NCBI RefSeq assembly: GCF_019428685.1
Contig: NZ_CP080095.1
Location: 2,976,001-3,040,000, forward strand
Length of the DNA: 64,000 nucleotides
Direction of reading: 5' to 3'
Origin: Paraburkholderia edwinii
GTDB taxonomy: Bacteria; Pseudomonadota; Gammaproteobacteria; Burkholderiales; Burkholderiaceae
Shown here piece by piece: positions 36,869 through 46,088 of the stretch; position 1 is the stretch's first letter; each line of letters begins with the position of its first letter. A program made the position numbers and the translations under genes. Under the pieces are notes generated by a model. The model made no database searches. It was not told where the DNA came from and worked only from the letters and a program-made list of their open reading frames with translations.

Positions 36869-37288
36869 TCAGGCTGCCCATGGATCGATGATCTCGACAT
36901 CGCAATCGACAAAATGTTTGACGTTGCGCGTCGCCAGCACCGCGCCTCTGGATTGCGCGATGGCAGCGATCATCGCGTCGAACTCGCTGATCGGCCGACC
37001 CGCTTCTTGCCTCGATACGTAAATATCAGCGTATCTTCGCGCGGCGTCGCGATCGAAACCCAGCACCTTGCCGGCAAGGTCAACTTTGAAAATCGCCTTG
37101 ACGGCTGCGGACTTCTCTTGTGCTCGCTCGCCTCTCGGCATCTTGCGCAGGCCATAGAGGATCTCTGCTTCGCTGATCGAGGTCGTGAACAGCTTGTCGC
37201 GTGGCTGTGCCCGAAACCAGCGGAAGGCCCGATCGTTGGGTTCGGGCTTGACCGCTTCCGAGAGAACGTTGGTGTCGAGTACGATCAT
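36869..37288 (-). CDS. VapC-type PIN-domain toxin
   Basis: The 139-residue protein has PIN nuclease acidic residues: Asp5 in MIVLDTNVLSE, Glu in ISEAEILYGL and Asp in ISEFDAMIAAIA, with the C-terminal TRNVKHF. VapC toxins cleave RNA, often initiator tRNA or rRNA loops. Its ATG overlaps the antitoxin stop (ATGA), the standard arrangement. FitB-like length and motifs fit this PIN subgroup. Confidence 0.9.
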   Translation of the reverse strand: MIVLDTNVLSEAVKPEPNDRAFRWFRAQPRDKLFTTSISEAEILYGLRKMPRGERAQEKSAAVKAIFKVDLAGKVLGFDRDAARRYADIYVSRQEAGRPISEFDAMIAAIAQSRGAVLATRNVKHFVDCDVEIIDPWAA

Positions 37289-37539
37289 GCGTCGAGGTCC
37301 ACGTGACGGTTGATCATCCTGCGCACCGGCAAATCCAGGTCGACGCCGCCGAGCGGGTCGATGCGGGCTCGAATCGCGTCTGCAAGGCCGCGCGGGTCCT
37401 GCACCGCGTCCTCGCTCGACTCCGCCGCGTTCAAGGGCTCGTGAGCTTCGTCTTCGATCGAACGATCATGACGGGATGCCCGGGTACGCAGGTCAGCCTC
37501 GAGTTCATCGTCGATGTCGTGAATCGTGATGCCCGGCAT
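37285..37539 (-). CDS. FitA-like ribbon-helix-helix antitoxin
   Basis: The conserved domain starts MPGITIHDIDDELEADLRTR (84 residues) with the RHH strand and helices found in FitA/VapB antitoxins. It binds the operon promoter and neutralises the PIN toxin. The reading frame is open upstream without a stop to an ATG at 37689 behind AAGGAGG at 8-base spacing, whereas ATG 37539 has GGAGG at only 4 bases. A longer form of 134 residues with a 50-residue leader is therefore possible. Confidence 0.85.
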   Translation of the reverse strand: MPGITIHDIDDELEADLRTRASRHDRSIEDEAHEPLNAAESSEDAVQDPRGLADAIRARIDPLGGVDLDLPVRRMINRHVDLDA

Positions 37540-37890
37540 GGCGCCTCCATCCATTGCTGATGGAATTCCCGCGAAGAACGGCGCACTCGCCAGCTGTTTC
37601 AACGTGGCCCGTGCGAGCGCCCCGACGATCGGGGCTTCCGGTGCTGGTTTGATGTTCGAATGACGACGTGCAGAAATGAGAGATGACATAGGCTTCGCCT
37701 CCTTCGTAAATGCGACGCCGCTACTATCACACCATTTCTGCAGCCGTGGACCAACCGGGTGAGTTCGATTGAGCGCGAACGGTATTTGATACGGGCAACC
37801 AGGTAGCCCGCCGGGGCGATGCATCGACCATGCGATGCGCCGCCCTCAAAGGAGATGAGTCATTCCCGACTGCCTACAACAACGCGACGC
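37540..37890 (-). other. Leader of the antitoxin operon and spacer to guaA
   Basis: The part 37540-37689 is open in the antitoxin frame (MSSLISARRHSNIKPAPEAP and on) and has its own strong ribosome site at 37698-37704. The rest up to guaA holds no gene I can recognise. Confidence 0.5.
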
Positions 37891-39474
37891 TCACTCCCAC
37901 TCGATCGTCGCCGGCGGCTTGCCGGAAATATCGTAGACCACGCGATTGATGCCGCGCACTTCGTTGATGATCCGGTTCGACACATGGCCGAGCAGATCGT
38001 GCGGCAGATGCGCCCAATGCGCCGTCATAAAGTCGAGCGTCTGCACCGCGCGCAGCGCAACGACATATTCGTACGTGCGCCCGTCGCCCATCACGCCGAC
38101 GCTCTTCACCGGCAGAAACACCGCGAATGCCTGGCTCGTCAGGTCGTACCAGGACTTGCCCGTCTCCTTGTCGATAAATGTGCGCAGCGTTTCGATGAAA
38201 ATCGCATCGGCGCGGCGCAGAAGATCGGCAAAATCGCGCCGCACTTCGCCGAGAATCCGCACGCCGAGGCCCGGCCCCGGGAACGGATGGCGGTACACCA
38301 TCGCCGGCGGCAAGCCAAGCTTCACGCCCAGTTCGCGCACTTCATCCTTGAACAGCTCGCGCAGCGGCTCGAGCAGCTTCAGATTCAGCGTCTCCGGCAA
38401 ACCACCGACGTTGTGGTGGCTCTTGATGGTCTGCGTCGCCTTTTTACCCTTGCCCGCCGACTCGATCACGTCCGGATAGATCGTGCCCTGCGCCAGCCAC
38501 TTCGCGTCGGTCAGCTTCGCCGCTTCGGCCTGGAACACCTCGACGAACTCGGCGCCGATAATCTTGCGCTTCGCTTCCGGGTCGGTCACGCTGGCGAGCT
38601 TCGACAGGAACGCTTCGCTCGCGTCCACGTGAATCACCTTCACGCCGAGGTGATCTGCGAAGGTCGCCATCACCTGCTCGGCTTCATTCAGACGCAACAG
38701 GCCGTGATCGACGAACACGCAAGTCAGCTGATCGCCGATCGCACGGTGCAGCAACGCAGCCGCGACCGACGAATCGACGCCGCCCGACAGGCCGAGAATC
38801 ACATGCTCCTTGCCGACCTGCGCGCGAATCTGCGCGACCGCCTCGTCGACATAGTTGCCCATCTCCCAGTCCGGCTTCGCGGCGCAGATTTGCAGCACGA
38901 AGCGCTCAAGCATCGCGCGGCCCTGCACGGTGTGCGTGACTTCCGGGTGCCATTGCAGGCCGTAGAAATGACGCGTTTCGTCGGCCATCGCCGCGATCGG
39001 ACACGATTCCGTCGACGCCATCAGCTTGAAGCCCGCCGGCATATCGAGCACCTTGTCGCCGTGGCTCATCCACACCTTGAGCATGCCGTGACCTTCCGGC
39101 GTGCGGAAATCCTCGATGCCGTCGAGGAAGCTCGTATGGTTGCGCGCCCGCACTTCCGCATAACCGAATTCGCGCAGATGCCCGTTGTCGACCTTGCCGC
39201 CCAGCTGTTCGGCCATCGTCTGCATGCCGTAGCAAATGCCGAGCACCGGCACGCCAAGCTCGAACACCGCCTGCGGCGCGCGCGGCGTGTCGGTTTCGAC
39301 CACTGAGCTCGGGCCGCCCGACAGGATGATGCCCTTCGGCTTGAACTCGCGGATAAACGCGTCGCTGACGTCGTGCGGATGAATTTCCGACAGCACGTGC
39401 GCCTCGCGGATGCGCCGGGCAATCAGTTGGGTGACTTGCGAACCGAAGTCGAGGATCAGGATCTTGTCATGCAT
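37891..39474 (-). CDS. guaA: GMP synthase (glutamine-hydrolysing)
   Basis: The 527-residue enzyme has the class I glutamine amidotransferase domain with nucleophile Cys81 (GICYGMQ), the N-type ATP pyrophosphatase P-loop [11 protein letters not shown] and a C-terminal dimerisation domain ending IEWE. It makes GMP from XMP. It forms a pair with guaB about 1 kb away, separated by one membrane-protein gene. Confidence 0.98.
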   Translation of the reverse strand: MHDKILILDFGSQVTQLIARRIREAHVLSEIHPHDVSDAFIREFKPKGIILSGGPSSVVETDTPRAPQAVFELGVPVLGICYGMQTMAEQLGGKVDNGHLREFGYAEVRARNHTSFLDGIEDFRTPEGHGMLKVWMSHGDKVLDMPAGFKLMASTESCPIAAMADETRHFYGLQWHPEVTHTVQGRAMLERFVLQICAAKPDWEMGNYVDEAVAQIRAQVGKEHVILGLSGGVDSSVAAALLHRAIGDQLTCVFVDHGLLRLNEAEQVMATFADHLGVKVIHVDASEAFLSKLASVTDPEAKRKIIGAEFVEVFQAEAAKLTDAKWLAQGTIYPDVIESAGKGKKATQTIKSHHNVGGLPETLNLKLLEPLRELFKDEVRELGVKLGLPPAMVYRHPFPGPGLGVRILGEVRRDFADLLRRADAIFIETLRTFIDKETGKSWYDLTSQAFAVFLPVKSVGVMGDGRTYEYVVALRAVQTLDFMTAHWAHLPHDLLGHVSNRIINEVRGINRVVYDISGKPPATIEWE

Positions 39475-39722
39475 GGCAGCGGCCGGAATCGAATGGATGA
39501 GGATAAGGAAAACCGCGCATCTCGCGCGGTATTGATCGGGTTTCTTTGTGGTTCAAGCCGTGGTTCAGGTCGCGGGGGCGGCCCGATGGACTGTGTTCGC
39601 GCCGCTCTCGCGCGGCCTGACTATCTGCGCGGCGACAGCGACGGTCAGATGGCGTGAAAGCAGACTTTCTGAAACGCGGGCGGACTGCGGGACCTGCTGG
39701 AAGCGGCGCGATGACAAGCGCA

Positions 39723-40538
39723 TCAGCCATGAAACGGCGGCCTCGGCGAACCCGGCGACCCCGCCGCGTCGCGGCGCGCTTCTTCGCGTGCGGCTTCGGC
39801 TTGCGCCGCGGCGTCACGCTCACCGGCCGGCGCCGCGGTTACACCGGGCTCCAAGGTCGGTTCCACCACACGTCCGCTCACCGGATCGACCACACGCCCG
39901 GTCGCCGGATCGATCGTGCGACCTGTCGCGGGGTCGATAACGGTCGACTGACGCGGCGACAGCACCGGTTCGACAACTGGCTCCGTCGCCGCATAACCGC
40001 CGGCAGCGACCGGCGTCGCGCGCGCAGCCGATTGCGCCCTGGCCTCGAGTTTCGCTTCCTGCTTCGCGTCTTTCGCAGCCTGCCGCGCCGCCGCTTTATC
40101 CGCACGCTCCGCGGCGGCGGCCTCGGCGGCAAGCGCCCGCTCGCGGCGCCGGACGGCGCTGGCGAGACGCACACCGCCAAGCCCGACGACCAGCAGCACA
40201 ATCGCCACCACCACCGCGACCAGTTGCCCGAAGCCCGTCAACGGCGGCGTATGCAAGCCGATTAGCCAGACCAGCAGCAGCACCGCGGTCAGCCAGTTCA
40301 CATGCCCGACCACCTTTGCGACTGTCGCAGTCATCGCGCCATCGAGCGACGCATGCAGCGCAAGCCACGCCAGCCCGACGAGCGCGAGACCGAAGCCCTG
40401 GCCGACCAGCACCGGATCGGTCTGCACGAGATGCAGCGCGTCGTACAACGATTTCCACGGCGTGGCCAGAAACAGCAGTCCGAACGCCAGCAGCAACAAC
40501 GCATCGATGATCAGTACGGCACGCAGCAGCGGCTTCAT
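39723..40538 (-). CDS. Hypothetical membrane protein with DPATGR repeat tail
   Basis: The 271-residue protein begins MKPLLRAVLIIDALLLLAFG and has four predicted membrane helices in its first 130 residues, then an Ala/Lys/Glu-rich coiled region. After that come repeated octapeptides (IDPATGRT, IDPATGRV, VDPVSGRV, 39859-39940), and a disordered Pro/Ala tail. The repeat is a 24-bp tandem unit. Its place between guaB and guaA gives no functional clue. ATG 40538 is the start; TTG 40544 would add two residues. Confidence 0.75.
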   Translation of the reverse strand: MKPLLRAVLIIDALLLLAFGLLFLATPWKSLYDALHLVQTDPVLVGQGFGLALVGLAWLALHASLDGAMTATVAKVVGHVNWLTAVLLLVWLIGLHTPPLTGFGQLVAVVVAIVLLVVGLGGVRLASAVRRRERALAAEAAAAERADKAAARQAAKDAKQEAKLEARAQSAARATPVAAGGYAATEPVVEPVLSPRQSTVIDPATGRTIDPATGRVVDPVSGRVVEPTLEPGVTAAPAGERDAAAQAEAAREEARRDAAGSPGSPRPPFHG

Positions 40539-40544
40539 CGGCAA

Positions 40545-42005
40545 TCAGTCCACGTGATAGTTGGGCGCTTCCTTCGTGATCTGCACGTCGTGCACATGCG
40601 ATTCGCGCATGCCGGCCGCGGTGATCTGCACGAACTCGGCCTTCTCATGCAATTCGTCGATCGTGCTGCAGCCGCAGTAGCCCATGCTCGCGCGCACGCC
40701 GCCGATCATCTGGAACAGGATCGCGCTGACCGAGCCCTTGTACGCGACGCGGCCTTCGATGCCTTCCGGCACGAGCTTGTCGATATTCGCGGAGTTGTCC
40801 TGGAAGTAGCGGTCCGCCGCGCCGTCCTTCATCGCGCCGACCGAGCCCATGCCGCGGTACGACTTGTACTGGCGGCCCTGGTACAGGAACACGTCGCCCG
40901 GCGACTCTTCGGTGCCGGCGAACATGCTGCCCATCATGACCGTGTTCGCGCCCGCCGCGAGCGCCTTGCTGACGTCGCCCGAGAAGCGCACGCCGCCGTC
41001 CGCGATGAGCGGCACGCCCGAGCCCTTGAGCCCTTCCGCGACGTTCGAGATGGCCGTGATTTGCGGCACGCCGACACCGGCGACGATCCGCGTCGTGCAG
41101 ATCGAGCCCGGGCCGATGCCGACCTTCACGGCGTCCGCGCCGTACTCGACGAGCGCCTTGGCCGCGCTTGCGGTGGCGATATTGCCACCGATCACGTCGA
41201 CGTGCGGGAAGTTCTTCTTGACCCACTTGACGCGCTCGAGCACGCCCTTGCTGTGACCATGCGCGGTATCGACGACGATCACGTCGACGCCCGCCTGCAC
41301 CAGCAGCGACACGCGCTCCTCGTTGTCCTCGCCGACGCCGACGGCCGCGCCGACGCGCAGCTTGCCGTGTTCGTCCTTGCACGCGTCCGGGTGCTCGGTC
41401 TGCTTCGTGATGTCCTTGACCGTCATCAGCCCGCGCAGCTCGAATGCATCGTTGACGACGAGCACGCGCTCGAGCCGGTGGCTATGCATGAGCGCCTTCG
41501 CTTCGGCGAGCGGCGTGCCTTCCTTGACCGTGACGAGACGCTCGCGCGGCGTCATGATCGTGCGCACCGGTTCGTCCAGACGCGTTTCGAAGCGCAGGTC
41601 GCGGTTCGTGACGATACCGATCAGCTGCGCGCCTTCGACCACCGGAAAACCGGAAATGCCATGCTGTTGCGACAGCGCGATCACATCGCGCACCTTCATT
41701 TGCGGCGGCACCGTGATCGGATCGCGCACCACGCCCGACTCGAAACGCTTGACCTTCGCGACTTCGCGCGCCTGTTCGGCTGCAGTCAGATTCTTGTGGA
41801 CGATGCCGATGCCGCCCTGCTGCGCCATGACGATGGCCAGCCGCGCTTCGGTGACGGTGTCCATGGCGGCGGACACGAGGGGCATATTCAGGGAGATATT
41901 GCGGGTCAGCCGGGTTTTCAGGCTGGTGTCGCGCGGCAGAACGTCGGAGAAGGCCGGGACGAGGAGCACGTCATCGAACGTGAGTGCTTTCTGGATCAGA
42001 CGCAT
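40545..42005 (-). CDS. guaB: Inosine-5'-monophosphate dehydrogenase
   Basis: The 486-residue protein is a TIM-barrel enzyme with the catalytic loop [17 protein letters not shown] and an inserted pair of CBS domains (about residues 95-205, [20 protein letters not shown]). It oxidises IMP to XMP, the committed step to GMP. It is read just before the membrane-protein gene, whose start is 6 bases beyond the guaB-side boundary; the three genes are on one strand. Confidence 0.98.
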   Translation of the reverse strand: MRLIQKALTFDDVLLVPAFSDVLPRDTSLKTRLTRNISLNMPLVSAAMDTVTEARLAIVMAQQGGIGIVHKNLTAAEQAREVAKVKRFESGVVRDPITVPPQMKVRDVIALSQQHGISGFPVVEGAQLIGIVTNRDLRFETRLDEPVRTIMTPRERLVTVKEGTPLAEAKALMHSHRLERVLVVNDAFELRGLMTVKDITKQTEHPDACKDEHGKLRVGAAVGVGEDNEERVSLLVQAGVDVIVVDTAHGHSKGVLERVKWVKKNFPHVDVIGGNIATASAAKALVEYGADAVKVGIGPGSICTTRIVAGVGVPQITAISNVAEGLKGSGVPLIADGGVRFSGDVSKALAAGANTVMMGSMFAGTEESPGDVFLYQGRQYKSYRGMGSVGAMKDGAADRYFQDNSANIDKLVPEGIEGRVAYKGSVSAILFQMIGGVRASMGYCGCSTIDELHEKAEFVQITAAGMRESHVHDVQITKEAPNYHVD

Positions 42006-42160
42006 GGCAAATCCTATAGGCGCAAAAGCGAATTATACGCGATACCTCCCCGGTTTTCATCGCTCGAACAGTAAGTTAGCGAATTTCGCCACGATTTTTC
42101 CACGCCTCCCAGCACGGCATTTCGCTTTTCCGTTCAGGTGCGGTTCGATCGGTTTTCGTT

Positions 42161-42225
42161 TCGGGTTTTCGGCTTCGGGTCTCCGCTTCTGGTCGCCGCT
42201 TCGGGCCTCGGTTTCGGGCCTCAGT
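42161..42225. repeat. 13-bp degenerate tandem array before the EamA gene
   Basis: Five consecutive 13-bp units with consensus TTCGGGYCTCSGY (starts 42161, 42174, 42187, 42200, 42213) lie in the 316-base spacer 42006-42321. No gene is present in the spacer. Confidence 0.7.
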
Positions 42226-42321
42226 TTGACGGAGCCGCCGCCTTGCAGAATCGAACAAGACGCGCGCAGGCAGCGCACGCTATGCTGCGCGCACTTTCAG
42301 TGTTTCGGATCGGGGCAGACA

Positions 42322-43335
42322 ATGCGGCGCGGCGTGATCTACGGGATGATGGCCGGAGCGTTATGGGGCATGGTTTTCCTCGTGCCGCGGCTGCTCGCCG
42401 ATTTTTCGCCGCTTCTGCTCAGTGCGGGCCGGTACATGATGTACGGCGCGGTATCGATCGTCGCCGCGCTGCCGTCCGCGCGCTCGCTGTTGTCGCGCCT
42501 GACCGCCGCTGACATCGCCGCGCTCGTCAAGCTGGCGCTGGCCGGCAACCTGCTCTACTACCTGCTGCTGACGGGCGCGGTGCATATGGTGGGCATCGCC
42601 CCCTCGTCGCTGATCGTCGGCGTGCTGCCGGTCACCGTCACGTTACTGGGCCGGCGCGATCATGGCGCGGTTCCGCTCGCACGGCTTGTCTGGCCGCTCG
42701 CGATGGTGCTCGCCGGCATCGCGTGCATCAATATCGACGTGTTTTCGACGAGTGCAGGCCCGGCTGCCGGCACGAGCGCCGATGCGATCGCCGGCAGCCC
42801 GATCCTGACCAAGCTCGCAGGCATCGCCTGCGCGGCCGGCGCGCTGGTTTCGTGGACATGGTTCGCGGTCGAAAACGCCCGCTACCTGCAGCGCAACGAC
42901 CATTTCAGCGGCAGCGAATGGTCGGTGCTGTGGGGCATCGTGACGGGGCTGCTCGGCGCCGCGTTGTGGGTAGTGGTTGCCGCGCTTCCGTCCGGCTTCG
43001 TGAGTGCGCCGCACGGCCCGCTTGCCGACACGCGCTGGCACATGTTCTGGATGCTGAATCTCGGGCTCGCAATCGGCGCCTCGTGGCTCGGCAACGGGTT
43101 GTGGAACGCCGCGTCCAAGCGCCTGCCGCTCACGCTATCGGGGCAATTGATCGTGTTCGAAACGCTGTTCGCGCTGCTTTACGCGTTTATCTACGACCAC
43201 CGTCTGCCGCGCCTCCTGGAGGCGGCCGCGATTGCGCTATTGCTGGCCGGCGTCAGCTGGTCGGTGCGCCAGCATGCGGACGACGACGCGAAGCGCACGT
43301 CGCTCGAGGAAAAGGCGCAGGCGGCCGTGCATTGA
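42322..43335 (+). CDS. EamA/DMT-family transporter
   Basis: The 337-residue protein has about ten hydrophobic helices in two EamA-like halves (MRRGVIYGMMAGALWGMVF; LGLAIGASWLGNGLWNAAS). Drug/metabolite transporters export amino acids or other small molecules; the substrate is unknown. The C-terminal ten residues are charged. ATG 42322 is the first Met before the first helix; the frame is open much further upstream across the repeat but that part is not gene-like. Confidence 0.85.
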   Translation: MRRGVIYGMMAGALWGMVFLVPRLLADFSPLLLSAGRYMMYGAVSIVAALPSARSLLSRLTAADIAALVKLALAGNLLYYLLLTGAVHMVGIAPSSLIVGVLPVTVTLLGRRDHGAVPLARLVWPLAMVLAGIACINIDVFSTSAGPAAGTSADAIAGSPILTKLAGIACAAGALVSWTWFAVENARYLQRNDHFSGSEWSVLWGIVTGLLGAALWVVVAALPSGFVSAPHGPLADTRWHMFWMLNLGLAIGASWLGNGLWNAASKRLPLTLSGQLIVFETLFALLYAFIYDHRLPRLLEAAAIALLLAGVSWSVRQHADDDAKRTSLEEKAQAAVH

Positions 43336-43369
43336 GGACGCGCAGGCCGGCGTAGCTGGCGAATCTCAG

Positions 43370-43402
43370 CCTTCGCGCAGGTCGACCCACGGCGCGCGAA
43401 GG
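43370..43402. terminator. Hairpin between convergent EamA and rnfH genes
   Basis: CCTTCGCGC and GCGCGAAGG form a perfect 9-bp stem with a 15-base loop (43370-43378, 43394-43402). It lacks a T-tract and is a weak terminator candidate. Confidence 0.45.
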
Positions 43403-43413
43403 CCACGCTCACC

Positions 43414-43746
43414 CTACCGGGAATCCTTCGGCAGCCACTTCCGCCCTTCGATAGATCCATCCCGGCGCGTCTTCTCGACGCGCCGCTGCCGCGCAAGCTT
43501 CGGGTCGACGATCAGCGGACGGTAGATCTCGACGCGATCGTGGTCGGCAAGCACGGTATCGAGCGGCTTCAGCTTGCCGAACACGCCGACCTTCTGCTTC
43601 GCCAGATCGATGTCCGGATGGCGTTCGAGGATACCGCTCGCGTCGATCGCCTGTTCGAGCGTCGTGCCCTGCGGCAACTGCAGCGAAATAAGTGTCTGCC
43701 GGTCAGGCAGCGCATAGCAGACATCGATCGACAGCATCGCACTCAT
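43414..43746 (-). CDS. RnfH family protein (UPF0125)
   Basis: The 110-residue protein has the ubiquitin-like RnfH pattern: IDVCYALPDRQTLISLQL, KVGVFGKLKPLDTVLADHDR and VEIYRPLIVDPK. It typically follows ratA. The ATG at 43746 overlaps the TGA of a short relay frame downstream of ratA. A longer start at 43800, inside ratA, would add an N-terminus coded by the repeat and is judged less likely. Confidence 0.87.
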   Translation of the reverse strand: MSAMLSIDVCYALPDRQTLISLQLPQGTTLEQAIDASGILERHPDIDLAKQKVGVFGKLKPLDTVLADHDRVEIYRPLIVDPKLARQRRVEKTRRDGSIEGRKWLPKDSR

Positions 43747-43790
43747 GGCCGGCCGTCCAGTTTCATGGCTTGCCTCATTGCTTGCCTCAT
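43743..43790 (-). other. Relay mini-ORF coupling ratA to rnfH, built on a 12-bp stop array
   Basis: Three 12-bp units GGCAAGC(A/C)ATGA (43763-43798) carry ratA's last codons and stop. Each contains ATGA, so ratA's TGA overlaps an ATG opening a 15-codon frame (MRQAMRQAMKLDGRP). That frame's own TGA overlaps the ATG of rnfH. The geometry is seen directly; actual reinitiation is inference. Confidence 0.65.
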
Positions 43791-44224
43791 TGCTTGCCAT
43801 AGCGCTGGTCTGCGCGCTTCACGAACGATTCGACGAAGGTGTTCGCGATATGGCTGAATACCGGCCCGATCAGCTTCTCGAGGATGATGTTCGAGAATTC
43901 GTAGTGCAGCGCGAACTCGATCTTGCAGGCGTCCGCGCGCAACGGCGTGAAGCGCCAGAACCCGGTGAACTTGCGAAACGGTCCGTCCGCGAAGTTCATA
44001 TCGATGCGCGAGGGCCGCTGTTGCGTATTGTGCGTGGCGAAATGCTGCCGGATGCCCTTGAAGTTGATGTCGATGCGCGCTTCCATGCTGTTCTCGTCCT
44101 GCTGACGAATCTCGACGCCCCCGCACCAGGGCAGGAAATTGGGGTAGTCCGCGACGTCGGTGACGAGGTCGAACATCTGTTCCGCCGAGTGGCGTATCAA
44201 TACGGTTTTCTGGACATCTGCCAT
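43787..44224 (-). CDS. ratA: RatA-type START/ubiquinone-binding protein
   Basis: The 145-residue protein is a COQ10/START-type fold (VLIRHSAEQMFDLVTDVADY, WCGGVEI, FADGPFRKFTGFW). RatA was reported in E. coli as blocking 70S assembly; the family may instead bind ubiquinone. It is divergent from smpB, the standard arrangement. Confidence 0.92.
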   Translation of the reverse strand: MADVQKTVLIRHSAEQMFDLVTDVADYPNFLPWCGGVEIRQQDENSMEARIDINFKGIRQHFATHNTQQRPSRIDMNFADGPFRKFTGFWRFTPLRADACKIEFALHYEFSNIILEKLIGPVFSHIANTFVESFVKRADQRYGKQ

Positions 44225-44391
44225 AAATTCAACGGCACGCAGCGAGAGTAAGGCGGTAAGAAGAAAATACGCGACCTGGCGACCTGGTTGACTGCCCGCG
44301 CGACACGAGCGCCCTGCACTCGCGAGTGCAAACAGATATAAATCACGTAAAAAAGCATTCCGGACCCAGCGGGTTTCCGGCTTTGCTTTGC

Positions 44392-44407
44392 TAAAATCGT
44401 GATTTTA
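44392..44407. promoter_or_regulatory. Palindrome in the ratA/smpB promoter region
   Basis: TAAAATC-GT-GATTTTA is a perfect palindrome 24 bases before the smpB start, and its left TAAAAT could be a -10 box. It may be an operator or a chance dyad. Confidence 0.4.
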
Positions 44408-44430
44408 AACGAGTTGGGCAATTTCCATTC

Positions 44431-44877
44431 ATGAGCATCATCGAAAACAGGAAGGCCTTCTTCGATTACTCGATCGAGGAGCGCTACGAAGCCGGACTCG
44501 TGCTCGAAGGATGGGAAGTCAAGGCGTTGCGCGCGGGCCGCGGGCAGATCAAGGAAGGCTACGTGGTGATCAAGAACGCGGAGCTGTTTCTGATCGGCAC
44601 GCACATCAGCCCGTTGCCCGAAGCGTCGACGCACATCAATCCGGACCCGGTGCGCACGCGCAAGCTGCTGCTGCACTCAGAGGAAATCAGCAAGCTGATC
44701 GGCAAGGTCGAGCAGCGCGGCTATACGCTCGTGCCGCTGAATTTTCACTACAAGGGTGGCCGCGTCAAATGCGAGATCGGGCTCGCCAAGGGCAAGAAGC
44801 TGCACGACAAGCGCGAGACCGAGAAGAAACGTGATTGGGAGCGTGAGAAGGCGCGGCTGATGCGCACGCCGACGTGA
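44431..44877 (+). CDS. smpB: SsrA-binding protein SmpB
   Basis: The 148-residue protein has the whole SmpB pattern: [32 protein letters not shown], the conserved RKLLLH and the basic C-terminal tail [19 protein letters not shown] that mimics the codon-anticodon helix. With tmRNA it rescues stalled ribosomes. Confidence 0.98.
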   Translation: MSIIENRKAFFDYSIEERYEAGLVLEGWEVKALRAGRGQIKEGYVVIKNAELFLIGTHISPLPEASTHINPDPVRTRKLLLHSEEISKLIGKVEQRGYTLVPLNFHYKGGRVKCEIGLAKGKKLHDKRETEKKRDWEREKARLMRTPT

Positions 44878-44922
44878 TTTGGTTCAGCGTCGGCTTCGGC
44901 TTCGGCGCCAGTGCGGGCGCTG

Positions 44923-44945
44923 ATGCCTGAACGGCGTTCAGGCAT
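44923..44945. terminator. 10-bp stem hairpin after smpB
   Basis: ATGCCTGAAC-GGC-GTTCAGGCAT is a perfect hairpin between the convergent smpB and stomatin genes. T-tracts are missing, but its position suits a bidirectional stop. Confidence 0.55.
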
Positions 44946-44995
44946 GCCGGTGGCCGTCGCGGGGCCTGCTCAAGCGCCCCCGTCAATGAAAAAAG

Positions 44996-45922
44996 TCAGG
45001 CGTTTGCGCCCTTCTGCTGTTTAACGATTGTGAGCGCCGACGCAATCATCGAGCTCATTTCCGACAAATTACCCGGCACGATTAGCGTATTGCCCTGCTT
45101 GGCAAGATTCGCGAACGCATTCACATACTGCTCGGCCACCTTCAGATTCACGGCTTCCATGCCGCCCGTCGACTGGATTGCCGCGGCGATCTTCTGAATT
45201 GCCTGCGCATTCGCTTCCGCCACCGCGAGAATCGCCGCCGCCTGGCCTTGCGCCTGATTGATCGATGCCTGCCGCTCGCCTTCGGACTTCTGGATCGCTG
45301 CCTCGCGACCGCCCGACGCGATATTGATCTGCTCCTGCTTGCGGCCTTCGGACGCCGCGATCAGCGCGCGCTTTTCGCGCTCCGCGGTGATCTGCTGCTG
45401 CATCGCGTGCAGGATTTCCTTCGGCGGCGTCAGATCCTTGATTTCGTAACGCAGCACCTTCACGCCCCAGTTCGATGCGGCCTCGTCGAGCGCGGACACG
45501 ATGCTGTGATTGATAAAGTCGCGTTCCTCGAAGGTCTTGTCCAGTTCGAGCTTGCCGATCACCGAACGCAGCGTGGTCTGCGACAACTGCGTAATCGCGA
45601 ACACGAAGTTGCTCGAGCCGTACGACGCCTTCATCGGGTCCGTCACCTGAAAATACAGCACGCCGTCCACCTGCAATTGCGTATTGTCGCGCGTGATGCA
45701 GACCTGGCTCGGCACGTCGAGCGGGATCTCTTTCAACACGTGCTTGTACGCGATGCGATCGATAAACGGCAGTACGAGCGTGGCGCCCGGCGTCAACGTC
45801 GCATGGTAGCGGCCGAGCCGCTCGACAATCCATGCATGCTGCTGCGGCACGATCTTGATCGTCCGGCCCACCAGCACGATCACGATAATCAGAAACACGA
45901 CCGCGAAGATCGTCGATTCCAT
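44996..45922 (-). CDS. SPFH/band 7 stomatin-like membrane protein
   Basis: The 308-residue protein has an N-terminal anchor (MESTIFAVVFLIIVIVLVGR), the band 7 domain (IVPQQHAWIVERLGRYHATL, VDGVLYFQVTDPMKASYGSS) and a long Ala/Glu/Gln-rich helix before LVVPGNLSE-like residues. It resembles QmcA/stomatin. These proteins form oligomeric cages in the membrane with NfeD partners and modulate proteases such as FtsH. The neighbouring nfeD gene fits this pairing. Confidence 0.92.
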   Translation of the reverse strand: MESTIFAVVFLIIVIVLVGRTIKIVPQQHAWIVERLGRYHATLTPGATLVLPFIDRIAYKHVLKEIPLDVPSQVCITRDNTQLQVDGVLYFQVTDPMKASYGSSNFVFAITQLSQTTLRSVIGKLELDKTFEERDFINHSIVSALDEAASNWGVKVLRYEIKDLTPPKEILHAMQQQITAEREKRALIAASEGRKQEQINIASGGREAAIQKSEGERQASINQAQGQAAAILAVAEANAQAIQKIAAAIQSTGGMEAVNLKVAEQYVNAFANLAKQGNTLIVPGNLSEMSSMIASALTIVKQQKGANA

Positions 45923-45962
45923 TGCTGCACCCCTTTTCTGGTTTGCTTCGTTATGCTGCGTT

Positions 45963-46082
45963 TCGGCCTGGTTATCGGCGCGCTTATGGGCCGGCTTATC
46001 GGCCCGCTTGTCGGCCTGCTGATGTGCCTGGCTATCGGTCCGCCTTCGGCCCAGTCTATCGGCCTGTTCCCGGCCGGCTAGC
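45963..46082 (-). repeat. 12-bp tandem array filling the nfeD-stomatin spacer
   Basis: Ten contiguous 12-bp units (starts 45963, 45975, ... 46071; consensus TCGGCCYGCTTA) occupy nearly all of the 166-base spacer. On the - strand, in the nfeD frame, the unit reads GGC CGA TAR NCN, so several copies place TAG or TAA in frame. The seed seems to be the nfeD stop region GACCGGTAGCGA. Confidence 0.85.
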
Positions 46083-46088
46083 GGTTCG

